Below, in pieces: positions 1 through 6,697 of a DNA stretch of 8,568 bases. The first letter of the stretch is position 1, and each line of letters starts with the position of its first letter. Both the position numbers and the translations under genes were made by a program. The notes under the pieces are model-generated. The model saw only the letters and a list, made by a program, of their open reading frames with translations. It had not been told where the DNA came from and ran no database searches. This stretch comes from Candidatus Nanopelagicales bacterium (GTDB lineage Bacteria > Actinomycetota > Actinomycetes > S36-B12 > UBA5976): assembly GCA_023257525.1 (NCBI GenBank), contig JALRCB010000036.1:1-8568 (forward strand), read 5' to 3'.

Positions 1-533
1 GCTTTAACTTGCGAAACTGGACCACCGTCTTGCCACAAGTCTTCACAAATTGCTACAGAGATATCGACACCAAATGCGCGAATCAAAACCGAATCATTTC
101 CAGGAACGAAGTATCGATACTCGTCAAAGACGCCGTAGTTAGGTAGGTGATGCTTGGCGTAACTAGTTTGGATCTTGCCGTCGTAGATAACTGCCGCGCA
201 GTTCATGGGACCGCCACGTGGAATGCCTAAGGTTTTGGCTTCGGTGTCGTTGGTCCGTCGCAGGTATCCAACAAATACCAAGACTTCGCCAAGTCCCGCG
301 GCTTTGAGTGCCAGAGCAAAATCCTGAGTAGCAAGCTCAGAAGCATTTTGAAATGAGGGCCTAAGGGCCAAGTCTTCAACTGGATAACCAGTGATGATCA
401 TTTCCGGAAGCACTACAACGTCGGCACCTTGTGCGGCGGCATTCTTAACAGCCTCGAGACACTTGGCACTATTGCCAATCAAGTCACCGACGACAGGGTT
501 AAGTTGCGCTAAAGCCAAGCGAATTTGTGGCAC
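1..533 (-). CDS. nadE: Glutamine-dependent NAD+ synthetase, N-terminal glutaminase (nitrilase-fold) part; partial, runs off the left edge
   Basis: This cytosolic enzyme makes NAD+ from deamido-NAD+, ATP and glutamine-derived ammonia, the last step of NAD biosynthesis. Translating the minus strand from a GTG at 533 gives 177 residues with no stop. They form the N-terminal nitrilase-like glutaminase domain of the long NadE form, beginning PQIRLALAQLNPVVGD. The full Glu-Lys-Cys triad is visible: Glu44 in VVLPEM, Lys127 in YAKHHLPNYGVFDE and Cys163 in AICEDLWQDGG. The C-terminal ATP-pyrophosphatase synthetase domain must lie beyond position 1 and is not seen. I chose GTG 533 because homology begins there and no in-frame ATG precedes it. 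There is no Shine-Dalgarno sequence, but a TATGCT hexamer lies 6 nt upstream, which suggests a leaderless mRNA. The gene is divergent from glnA2. Family assignment is firm; only the start is open to doubt. Confidence 0.93.
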   Translation of the reverse strand, partial: MPQIRLALAQLNPVVGDLIGNSAKCLEAVKNAAAQGADVVVLPEMIITGYPVEDLALRPSFQNASELATQDFALALKAAGLGEVLVFVGYLRRTNDTEAKTLGIPRGGPMNCAAVIYDGKIQTSYAKHHLPNYGVFDEYRYFVPGNDSVLIRAFGVDISVAICEDLWQDGGPVSQVK

Positions 534-603
534 AGATACAGCATAAATGCAGTTCGAGTTGCCATGTAACACAGCCGTAACGCAAGGGCTTCATCATGGT
601 CTA
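534..603. promoter_or_regulatory. Divergent nadE / glnA2 promoter region, both probably leaderless
   Basis: This 70-bp gap must hold promoters for both flanking genes. On the minus strand, TATGCT (545-540) ends 6 nt before the nadE GTG. On the plus strand, CATCAT (592-597, four of six matches to TATAAT) ends 6 nt before the glnA2 GTG. That spacing would place transcription starts on the first base of each start codon. The absence of a Shine-Dalgarno motif at normal distance agrees: the nearest, AAGGG at 584-588, is 15 nt from the GTG. The -35 elements are poor on both sides (AACACA at 568-573 with an 18-bp spacer is the best for glnA2). Leaderless genes are common in actinobacteria; their use here is inference. 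Confidence 0.5.
566..581 (+). promoter_or_regulatory. Possible GlnR-type nitrogen regulator site (GTAAC-n6-GTAAC)
   Basis: Two identical GTAAC pentamers at 566-570 and 577-581 are separated by 6 bp. Actinobacterial GlnR operators are described as GTnAC-type pentamers repeated with 6-bp spacers (consensus near gTnAc-n6-GaAAc). The centre lies about 40 bp upstream of the nadE GTG and about 30 bp upstream of the glnA2 GTG, over the expected -35 zones. Only one pair is present, whereas many known sites have two, and the neighbouring 11-bp steps do not continue the pattern. No regulator gene is in the window. This is a pattern match only. Confidence 0.3.
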
Positions 604-1941
604 GTGGATAAGCAAACAGAATTTGTATTACGTACCATCGAAGAACGCGACATTCGCTTTGTGCGGCTGTGGTTCACAGATGTATTGGGCACCCTCAAGT
701 CAGTCGCGATTGCACCAGCTGAACTGGAAGGCGCCTTTTCTGAAGGTATTGGCTTTGATGGGTCTGCCATCGAAGGTTTTGCCCGAGTTTATGAATCCGA
801 CATGCTGGCCAAGCCAGACCCTGAAACTTTCTCCATCCTGCCGTGGCGCGGTGAAGAGAACAGCGTTGCTCGCATGTTCTGTGACATTCAGTTGCCAGAT
901 GGTTCTCCATCTTGGGCAGATCCAAGACACGTACTGACTCGCGCCTTAAGTAAGGCTGCCGACAAAGGTTTCACTTTCTATACCCACCCAGAAATCGAAT
1001 TCTTCTTATTCAAGAATCAACCAGAAAAGGGCCAACAGCCGGTTCCAGTTGATGAAGTCGGTTATTTCGATCATTCACCCAGCGGTGTTGGTTATGACTT
1101 CAGGCGTCAGGCAATCACGATGCTTGAGTCAATGGGTATCTCAGTTGAGTTCAGTCATCATGAAGGCGCTCCTGGCCAACAGGAAATCGATTTACGTTAT
1201 GCAGATGCTTTAACAACTGCAGACAACATCATGACGTTCCGAGTTGTCATGAAAGAAGTTGCCTTAGCCCAAGGAGTTTATGCATCCTTTATGCCAAAGC
1301 CGTTCTCGCAATACCCAGGTTCAGGTATGCACACGCACCTTTCCTTATTTGAAGGTGACCGAAATGCGTTCTATGAAGCCGGCGCCGATTACCAACTTTC
1401 AAAAACCGGTCGTCAATTCATCGCAGGCTTACTAAAGCATGCGCCAGAAATTACAGCCGTTACAAACCAGTGGGTTAACTCCTACAAGCGCCTAAGCGGC
1501 GGCGGGGAAGCACCATCTTTTATTTGCTGGGGTCACAACAATCGTTCGGCCTTGATTCGGGTACCTATGTATAAGCCGACAAAGGGGAATTCAACTCGAA
1601 TTGAATTCCGATCCCTAGATTCTGCTTGCAACCCTTACCTGTCGTTTGCCTTGATGTTGGCAGCTGGCATGAAGGGCATCGAAGAAGGATATGAACTTCC
1701 GCCAGGCTCGGAAGATGATGTTTGGTCACTTTCTGAACCAGAGCGCACAGCCCTGGGTATCGCACCACTTCCACAATCGCTAGGCGATGCCATCAAGGTT
1801 ATGGAAAAAAGTGAGCTAGTTGCCGAGACTTTAGGCGAGCATGTGTTTGACTTTTTCTTACGCAACAAGCGTGCCGAATGGGAAGAGTACCGATCACAAG
1901 TGACTGCATACGAACTTGATAAGTATTTACCGGTGCTTTAA
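604..1941 (+). CDS. glnA2: Type I glutamine synthetase, GlnA2-like
   Basis: This 445-residue protein is of the glutamine synthetase I fold and closely follows the actinobacterial GlnA2 pattern (about 446 residues in M. tuberculosis). The classical reaction is glutamate + ammonia + ATP to glutamine; Streptomyces GlnA2 has been reported to glutamylate polyamines instead. Visible landmarks are the N-terminal FDGSAIEGF (51-59), metal/substrate motifs HPEIEFFL (128-135), HHEGAPGQQEIDL (185-197) and HTHLSLFEG (243-251), NSYKRL (292-297) and RIEFRS (332-337). At the segment matching the adenylylation loop it reads EDDVWSL, with Trp374 where GlnE-regulated enzymes have Tyr. I chose GTG 604 because VDKQTEFVLRT aligns with the known N-terminus. 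An in-frame ATG at 547 would add 19 residues with no family similarity and would cross the promoter region. It is the first gene of an operon with the amidotransferase and glnE. Whether its substrate is ammonia or an amine cannot be read directly. Confidence 0.94.
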   Translation: MDKQTEFVLRTIEERDIRFVRLWFTDVLGTLKSVAIAPAELEGAFSEGIGFDGSAIEGFARVYESDMLAKPDPETFSILPWRGEENSVARMFCDIQLPDGSPSWADPRHVLTRALSKAADKGFTFYTHPEIEFFLFKNQPEKGQQPVPVDEVGYFDHSPSGVGYDFRRQAITMLESMGISVEFSHHEGAPGQQEIDLRYADALTTADNIMTFRVVMKEVALAQGVYASFMPKPFSQYPGSGMHTHLSLFEGDRNAFYEAGADYQLSKTGRQFIAGLLKHAPEITAVTNQWVNSYKRLSGGGEAPSFICWGHNNRSALIRVPMYKPTKGNSTRIEFRSLDSACNPYLSFALMLAAGMKGIEEGYELPPGSEDDVWSLSEPERTALGIAPLPQSLGDAIKVMEKSELVAETLGEHVFDFFLRNKRAEWEEYRSQVTAYELDKYLPVL

Positions 1942-2673
1942 ATGAGGCCATTAGTACTGGTAATTCAAAATGAGATTGACGACCCCGTCGCCCTCGTTGG
2001 GGAATGGATAAGTGAAGTTGGCGTAGACGTTGAGGTGATTCACGCTTATCGTGGTGAAACCGTTCCGGCTTCGTTGCCAGCAAAGTATTCAGGCGCCATA
2101 ACTATGGGCGGATACATGGGCGCAAATGATGATATTGAATTCCCCTGGCTAATTGACGCTCGATCCCTCATGAAAGATGTAGTTGCAAACGACATCCCAT
2201 TTTTCGGAATTTGTCTTGGCGGGCAACTTCTTGCCGCAGCTGTCGATGGCAAAGTTGGTCCAACACCAGTTCCAGAAATTGGAGTTGCTTCGTTTCGAGT
2301 AACTTCTGATGCAAGTCAAGATGCAGTGTTTGGTCATCTTGCTGGCAAAGACGTGATTGCTGCTGAATGGCACAAGGACTACATAACGGATCTGCCAGAG
2401 GAAGCAGTTGTATTAGCTGGCAACGATGTCTGCCCAGTACAAGCCTTTCGATTGGGTGAAAATGTTTATGGCGTGCAATTCCATCCCGAGATCGACTCGG
2501 AGATTTTTTCATCTTGGGCTGCAACCGATGATGAGTTAGCAAAGTTAGATCACACAATTGAACAGGCTTGCCAGCAAGTAGCGGCAGCCGAAGCAGAATT
2601 GATCAAGACTTGGAAGCCAGCATTTCAAGCGTGGGCGCAATTGGTTAAGGACCAACAGGCTAAAGCGCTGTGA
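1942..2673 (+). CDS. Class I glutamine amidotransferase-like protein (GMP synthase GATase-like), partner unknown
   Basis: This stand-alone 243-residue protein has a class I glutamine amidotransferase fold. The catalytic triad is complete: Cys91 in the nucleophile elbow GICLGGQLL, and His181 and Glu183 in GVQFHPEI. An AEWHKD segment (141-146) is typical of the GMP-synthase-like single-domain subgroup. After about residue 195 comes an Ala/Gln/Glu-rich helical tail. There is no synthetase domain, so it is neither GuaA nor PyrG, and the usual partner genes are absent. Its ATG directly abuts the TAA of glnA2, and its end overlaps the glnE start by 4 bp, so translation is probably coupled. By precedent from amine catabolism, where GS-like and GATase-like proteins are encoded together (aniline AtdA1/AtdA2; gamma-glutamylpolyamine routes), it could hydrolyse a gamma-glutamyl product of GlnA2. 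That role is inference; family and triad are firm. Confidence 0.9.
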   Translation: MRPLVLVIQNEIDDPVALVGEWISEVGVDVEVIHAYRGETVPASLPAKYSGAITMGGYMGANDDIEFPWLIDARSLMKDVVANDIPFFGICLGGQLLAAAVDGKVGPTPVPEIGVASFRVTSDASQDAVFGHLAGKDVIAAEWHKDYITDLPEEAVVLAGNDVCPVQAFRLGENVYGVQFHPEIDSEIFSSWAATDDELAKLDHTIEQACQQVAAAEAELIKTWKPAFQAWAQLVKDQQAKAL

Positions 2674-5615
2674 GTGAAGCACGCGGATCTACTCAACTTG
2701 CCCGCCTGGCTCGCATGGGCTTTGCCAATACCCAGGCGTGCCAGGACACTTTGGATGCTTCGCCTGCGCTAGATGCCAAATTGGAATTCATCAAGGATTC
2801 GCCAGACCCGGATGCTTCACTTGTTGCGCTAGCGAAAGTAATTGCTTCCGGTGGACTCGACATTGATTCGCTAGGTGAAGAAAAGTTTCGTGACCTAGCA
2901 ACCTTGCTCGGTTCTTCAGTAGCAATTACAGAACATTTGGAACGCCATACGTCACATATCAATTACGCTCTCGAAACTACTGATGTGCCAACGGCCGCCC
3001 AGATGCTTAGTGATTTGTTAAAGGCCATTTCAACACTTGGCTGGGATGAAGCGCTGCTGGCGCTCAGAGTGGCTTACCGTCGCCAAGTCAGTGCAATCGC
3101 AGCCGTGGATCTTCGTGCCGGAAATGAAAGTACGGCAATTCTTCCTGGCATCGCTCAAGCCTTAAGTGACTTAGCTGACGCCGTCATTGCTAGCGCATTA
3201 GTTATTGCACGTTCCAATGTTAAGGATGATGACAAAGTTCGAATGGCTGTCATCGCTATGGGTAAATGTGGCGCTCGAGAGCTTAACTACGTAAGTGACG
3301 TTGATGTCATGTTTGTGGTCGAGCCGGCATCGGGAGCATCTGATCAAGAGGCAATAACTATTGGTAGCGAAATTGCTAAAGCGGTAATGCAGGCATGTTC
3401 GGCAGTTACTTCTGAAGGAACAATTTGGGACGTTGATGCCGCACTACGCCCTGAAGGTAAATCTGGAGCATTAGTTAGGACATTAGATAGCTACCTGGAT
3501 TACTACCATCGCTGGGCCCAGACTTGGGAATACCAAGCATTGCTTAAAGCTCGGCCAATGGCAGGGGACTTTGATTTAGGAAATGACTTCGTTGCTGCAG
3601 TCTCACCGCTGATTTGGCAAGCATCTAGCCGACCAAACTTTGTTGATGACGTGCAAGCGATGCGGGAGCGCGTTACCGACCTGTTGCCAGCCAAAGATGC
3701 CGATCGTGAGTTAAAGCTTGGTCGAGGGGGATTGCGCGATGTTGAGTTCGCGGTGCAACTACTTCAAATGGTACATGGTCGTACGGATGAGTTAGTTCGA
3801 AATCCAAATACCCTCTTGGCGCTAGAGCAACTTGCTACCTGGGGATATGTAGGACGCGAAGATGCCGCGACGCTGGATGCGGCCTATCGATTCTTGCGAA
3901 CTTTAGAACACCGAATTCAGCTTTACCGTATGCGCAGAACTCACATCATGCCAACTGACGAGACTGACCAGCGTCGCCTTGGCAGATCGATGGGATTCTC
4001 ACTAGACCCAGTTGCAGATTTAACTAAGGAATGGAAAAAGCACGCACGCGAAGTTAGACGCATCCATGAAAAACTCTTCTATCGCCCGCTACTTCAGGCT
4101 GTTGCCAAGTTAGATAGTAACGACTCAAAACTTTCCGCAGATGATGCAAGAAGCCGACTTAAAGCGCTTGGCTATGTTGATCCCGATAGCGCATTGCGCC
4201 ACTTGGAGTCATTAACTTCGGGCGTAACTAGGCGGGCGGTAATCCAGCGCACCCTGCTTCCAGTCATGCTGGAATGGTTTGCAGCTACGCCTGACCCAGA
4301 TGCGGGCTTACTTGGCTTTAGAAGAGTCAGTGAAGCATTAGGTACAACACCTTGGTACTTACGTTTACTGCGTGATGAGTCTGCTACTGCGCAACGTCTA
4401 GCAATCATCTTGGGTTCAAGTAGGTATGCAACAGATCTATTACTTAAGTCCCCGGATGCCGTTAACTTTCTGGCGACCGAAGAGTCGCTCATGCCTAAAT
4501 CGGAAAAGGAACTACTCGATGAGGCGTTAGCGACCGCAGAGCGCTATGACGATCCTGCCGAAGCGGTACTGGCATTACGCGCAATGCGCCGACGTGAGTT
4601 ATTTAAGATCAGCGCCTCAGACATCCTTGGATTGACCGAAATTGAAACGGTAGGAAATCAATTAGCAGTAGTGGCTACCGCAACGATTTCAGGAACGCTG
4701 TCTGCGATTGTTAGCCACACACCAAACGCACCAAAGTTTTCCATTATTGCAATGGGTAGGTATGGCGGTGGTGAGTTAAGTTACGGCAGTGACGCTGATG
4801 TGATGTTTGTTTATGGTGACGTTGATGACTCCACATATCCCAACGCGCCAGAACAAGCTGCCCAAGCTGCACACGCCATAGCAAATGAATTACGTACGTT
4901 ACTTATGGCGCCGAGCACTGATCCTGAACTTGCCATTGATGCAGATTTAAGACCAGAAGGTAAGAGTGGCCCGTTGGTACGAAGTCTTGATTCATTTGCT
5001 GCGTACTACCAAAATTGGTCCTCGGGTTGGGAAACACAAGCATTGCTTCGAGCTAAGCCAGTTGCTGGCGACGAAGCACTAAGCAAAGAATTCATCTCCT
5101 TAATTGATCCAATTAGATATAAATCAGATGGCTTACCTGAGTCCGAGCTTCGCGAAATTCGCAGACTTAAGGCGCGCATGGAATCTGAAAGACTGCCACG
5201 TGGCATTGACCCAGGGCTGCATACCAAATTAGGTCCAGGCGGACTTTCTGATATCGAATGGCTGGTTCAAGTCAAACAACTCGAGCACGGCTTTAAACTT
5301 CCTGAAATCACAAACCCAGAAACCATGCCAGCTCTGCGGCAAGAGGTTGTCAGCGGATTAATCTCGCAATCAGATTTTGTTCAACTTGAGTCGGCCTGGA
5401 AATTAGTGATGCGAGTCAGGAATGCCTCGATGCTCGTTAGAGGCAGAGCCACCGATACGGTGCCAACTGACTTGATTGAACTAAGTCGAGTTTCACATTT
5501 ACTTGGGTATGGCTTGCGCGGTGGACAGCAGTTAACTGATGAATACCGCCGGCTAACCCGTCGCTCCCGCTCGGTTATCAAGCGAGAGTTTTACGGCGAA
5601 GTCGAAACTTCTTAG
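2670..5615 (+). CDS. glnE: Bifunctional glutamine synthetase adenylyltransferase / adenylyl-removing enzyme
   Basis: GlnE attaches AMP to, and removes it from, a Tyr of glutamine synthetase, shutting it down when nitrogen is plentiful. The 981 residues are full length (E. coli 946, M. tuberculosis about 994) and show the diagnostic duplication of two nucleotidyltransferase domains. The N-terminal, adenylyl-removing half has GKCGARELNYVSDVDVMFV (198-216) and DAALRPEGKSG (256-266). The C-terminal, adenylylating half has GRYGGGELSYGSDADVMFV (696-714) with Asp708 and Asp710, and DADLRPEGKSG (757-767). Both keep the paired acidic residues expected for metal binding. The GTG at 2670 is chosen because it gives a GTGA overlap with the amidotransferase stop and leads straight into MSEARGSTQ. 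It is the last gene of the operon and ends in a 3-bp stop-codon overlap with the convergent downstream gene. No glnD or PII gene is in view. Confidence 0.96.
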   Translation: MSEARGSTQLARLARMGFANTQACQDTLDASPALDAKLEFIKDSPDPDASLVALAKVIASGGLDIDSLGEEKFRDLATLLGSSVAITEHLERHTSHINYALETTDVPTAAQMLSDLLKAISTLGWDEALLALRVAYRRQVSAIAAVDLRAGNESTAILPGIAQALSDLADAVIASALVIARSNVKDDDKVRMAVIAMGKCGARELNYVSDVDVMFVVEPASGASDQEAITIGSEIAKAVMQACSAVTSEGTIWDVDAALRPEGKSGALVRTLDSYLDYYHRWAQTWEYQALLKARPMAGDFDLGNDFVAAVSPLIWQASSRPNFVDDVQAMRERVTDLLPAKDADRELKLGRGGLRDVEFAVQLLQMVHGRTDELVRNPNTLLALEQLATWGYVGREDAATLDAAYRFLRTLEHRIQLYRMRRTHIMPTDETDQRRLGRSMGFSLDPVADLTKEWKKHAREVRRIHEKLFYRPLLQAVAKLDSNDSKLSADDARSRLKALGYVDPDSALRHLESLTSGVTRRAVIQRTLLPVMLEWFAATPDPDAGLLGFRRVSEALGTTPWYLRLLRDESATAQRLAIILGSSRYATDLLLKSPDAVNFLATEESLMPKSEKELLDEALATAERYDDPAEAVLALRAMRRRELFKISASDILGLTEIETVGNQLAVVATATISGTLSAIVSHTPNAPKFSIIAMGRYGGGELSYGSDADVMFVYGDVDDSTYPNAPEQAAQAAHAIANELRTLLMAPSTDPELAIDADLRPEGKSGPLVRSLDSFAAYYQNWSSGWETQALLRAKPVAGDEALSKEFISLIDPIRYKSDGLPESELREIRRLKARMESERLPRGIDPGLHTKLGPGGLSDIEWLVQVKQLEHGFKLPEITNPETMPALRQEVVSGLISQSDFVQLESAWKLVMRVRNASMLVRGRATDTVPTDLIELSRVSHLLGYGLRGGQQLTDEYRRLTRRSRSVIKREFYGEVETS

Positions 5616-6568
5616 CGACTCTTCCAAACCGCAATAGCGCCAGCAAGATCTTCAAGCGCGGTTCCAACTGACTTAAAGTAAGTAATTTCATGATTTGAAG
5701 TGCGACCTGGATGCACACCTCGGGTTAAGTCATGCAGGTCGGCCAACACATCGTCTGGCGTAATGACACCTTGTGAAATTGGTATTGCTAAATCGCCACC
5801 TTCTTTAAGGGCGCCAGTTCGGGTATCGCAAAAGATAGAAACAGATTTGATTAGCTCATCGTCCGTCTCACGCATGGTAGGCGTGAAAGCACCAACCGTA
5901 TCAACGTGCGTACCTGGCTTTAGCCACTTACCAAAAATCAATGGGGTAGTAGTTAGCGTTGCCGCTGAAACAATGTCACTCTTGCCGACTGCAGTCACAA
6001 GATCAGGATGCGAAGTAACTGGCAATCCTTCACTACGAAGTTGCTCAGCTAATTCATGTGCTTTGCGGATGTTGTGGTTCCACAGAAATACTTCTTGAAT
6101 TGGTCGCACTGCCATGTGAGCCCGAATCATAAAAGGACTGAGTGCACCGGCGCCGATCATAGTTAGAGTCGAACTTTCTGGACGAGAAAGATATGTTGAA
6201 GCAAGTGCAGAGGCTGCCGCAGTTCGCCAAACTGTCATACGCGCGCCATCCATTGTTGCTAGCGGCTGACCAGTGTTGCCATCAATTAAGTAATAGAGAC
6301 CATGAATGCTAGGCAGTCCAATTTGCCCGTTGCCTGGGTAAACCGCAACCAGCTTCACACCGACGTAGTTTTCATCGCCTGGCCCTGTCCAAGCTGGCAT
6401 TAACAAGAGTGCATTTTCAACTTCAGCGCCGGCCGCATCGATTCCAGGCATGCCATGATGCTGACGAAGTGGGGTAGTCCAGGTGCCAGCAAAAGCTTGC
6501 TTGAGATTTTCTACCAGAGATGGAAACGTCAAAATTCGATCTAATTCCGATTGCTCGAAGTGCAACAT
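5612..6568 (-). CDS. Ornithine cyclodeaminase / mu-crystallin family NAD(P)-dependent imine reductase or dehydrogenase
   Basis: This 318-residue protein belongs to the ornithine cyclodeaminase/mu-crystallin family. Members use NAD(P) on amino or imino acids: ornithine cyclodeaminase, alanine dehydrogenase, pyrroline-2-carboxylate and other cyclic ketimine reductases. Visible are Lys72 in VGVKLVAVYPGN, the DGARMTVWRTAAASALA segment (108-124, with Arg115), the Rossmann turn IGAGALSPF (138-146), HVDTVGAFTPTMRETD (221-236) and the C-terminal FKSVGTALEDLAGA (298-311). At the position of the catalytic Asp of Pseudomonas putida ornithine cyclodeaminase (VGGDCP) it reads VGAFTP, so true cyclodeaminase activity is doubtful and a reductase or dehydrogenase is more likely. 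The ATG at 6568 has an AAGGGG Shine-Dalgarno (6580-6575) with 6-nt spacing. Its stop overlaps that of glnE, and it is divergent from bioY. Exact substrate is unknown. Confidence 0.88.
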   Translation of the reverse strand: MLHFEQSELDRILTFPSLVENLKQAFAGTWTTPLRQHHGMPGIDAAGAEVENALLLMPAWTGPGDENYVGVKLVAVYPGNGQIGLPSIHGLYYLIDGNTGQPLATMDGARMTVWRTAAASALASTYLSRPESSTLTMIGAGALSPFMIRAHMAVRPIQEVFLWNHNIRKAHELAEQLRSEGLPVTSHPDLVTAVGKSDIVSAATLTTTPLIFGKWLKPGTHVDTVGAFTPTMRETDDELIKSVSIFCDTRTGALKEGGDLAIPISQGVITPDDVLADLHDLTRGVHPGRTSNHEITYFKSVGTALEDLAGAIAVWKSR

Positions 6569-6589
6569 TGCTTACCCCTTTTCAAGTAA

Positions 6590-6618
6590 AGGGTATTCCT
6601 GTCCGATTTCCTGTCCAA
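6590..6618 (-). promoter_or_regulatory. Candidate promoter of the ornithine cyclodeaminase-family gene
   Basis: On the minus strand, TTGGAC (6618-6613) and TACCCT (6595-6590) are separated by exactly 17 bp, a standard -35/-10 layout. The predicted transcript would start near 6583 and give a leader of about 15 nt that contains the AAGGGG ribosome-binding site. The -35 is good and the -10 is only moderate (TAnnnT type). Unlike the nadE and glnA2 promoters, this one would give a leadered mRNA. Confidence 0.45.
6596..6616. repeat. Tandem 9-bp direct repeat TTCCTGTCC, possible operator
   Basis: TTCCTGTCC occurs perfectly at 6596-6604 and 6608-6616, a 12-bp period. The two copies fill the spacer of the candidate leftward promoter and overlap its -35 hexamer, the position expected for a repressor site. 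The match may be chance, since the gap is short and low in complexity. No regulator is encoded nearby, and I know of no protein that binds this sequence. Confidence 0.4.
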
Positions 6619-6642
6619 TTCTCCGGGGTGATTTGCCTCAGG

Positions 6643-6648
6643 TAGGGT
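6643..6648 (+). promoter_or_regulatory. Weak candidate -10 element for bioY
   Basis: TAGGGT fits TAnnnT and lies 34 bp before the first possible bioY start (GTG 6683). No convincing -35 stands 16-18 bp upstream (TTCTCC at 6619-6624 with an 18-bp spacer is the best seen). I found no clear biotin-regulator palindrome in the gap. Confidence 0.22.
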
Positions 6649-6697
6649 ATTTCAAAGGGCACAGAACGTGTGCTGGAGCTAAGTGAATGGACATGCA

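Noticed and set aside
547..603. Upstream in-frame ATG at 547 as the start of glnA2
   Set aside because: The extra 19 residues do not match the family, the family's N-terminus begins at GTG 604, and the ATG would lie inside the shared promoter region only 14 bp from the nadE start.
2168..2557. 129-codon open frame on the minus strand
   Set aside because: It is antisense to the glutamine amidotransferase, rich in His, Gln and Leu in an unnatural pattern, and has no recognisable domain.
5700..6098. 132-codon open frame on the plus strand
   Set aside because: It lies wholly antisense to the conserved cyclodeaminase-family gene, with a composition that mirrors it (Ser/Val/Thr rich) and no recognisable domain.
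6569..6697. Riboswitch or biotin-repressor palindrome upstream of bioY
   Set aside because: The gap is short and shows only the direct repeat and weak promoter-like hexamers. I found no long inverted repeat and no BioQ-like TGAAC-n3-GTTAC element.
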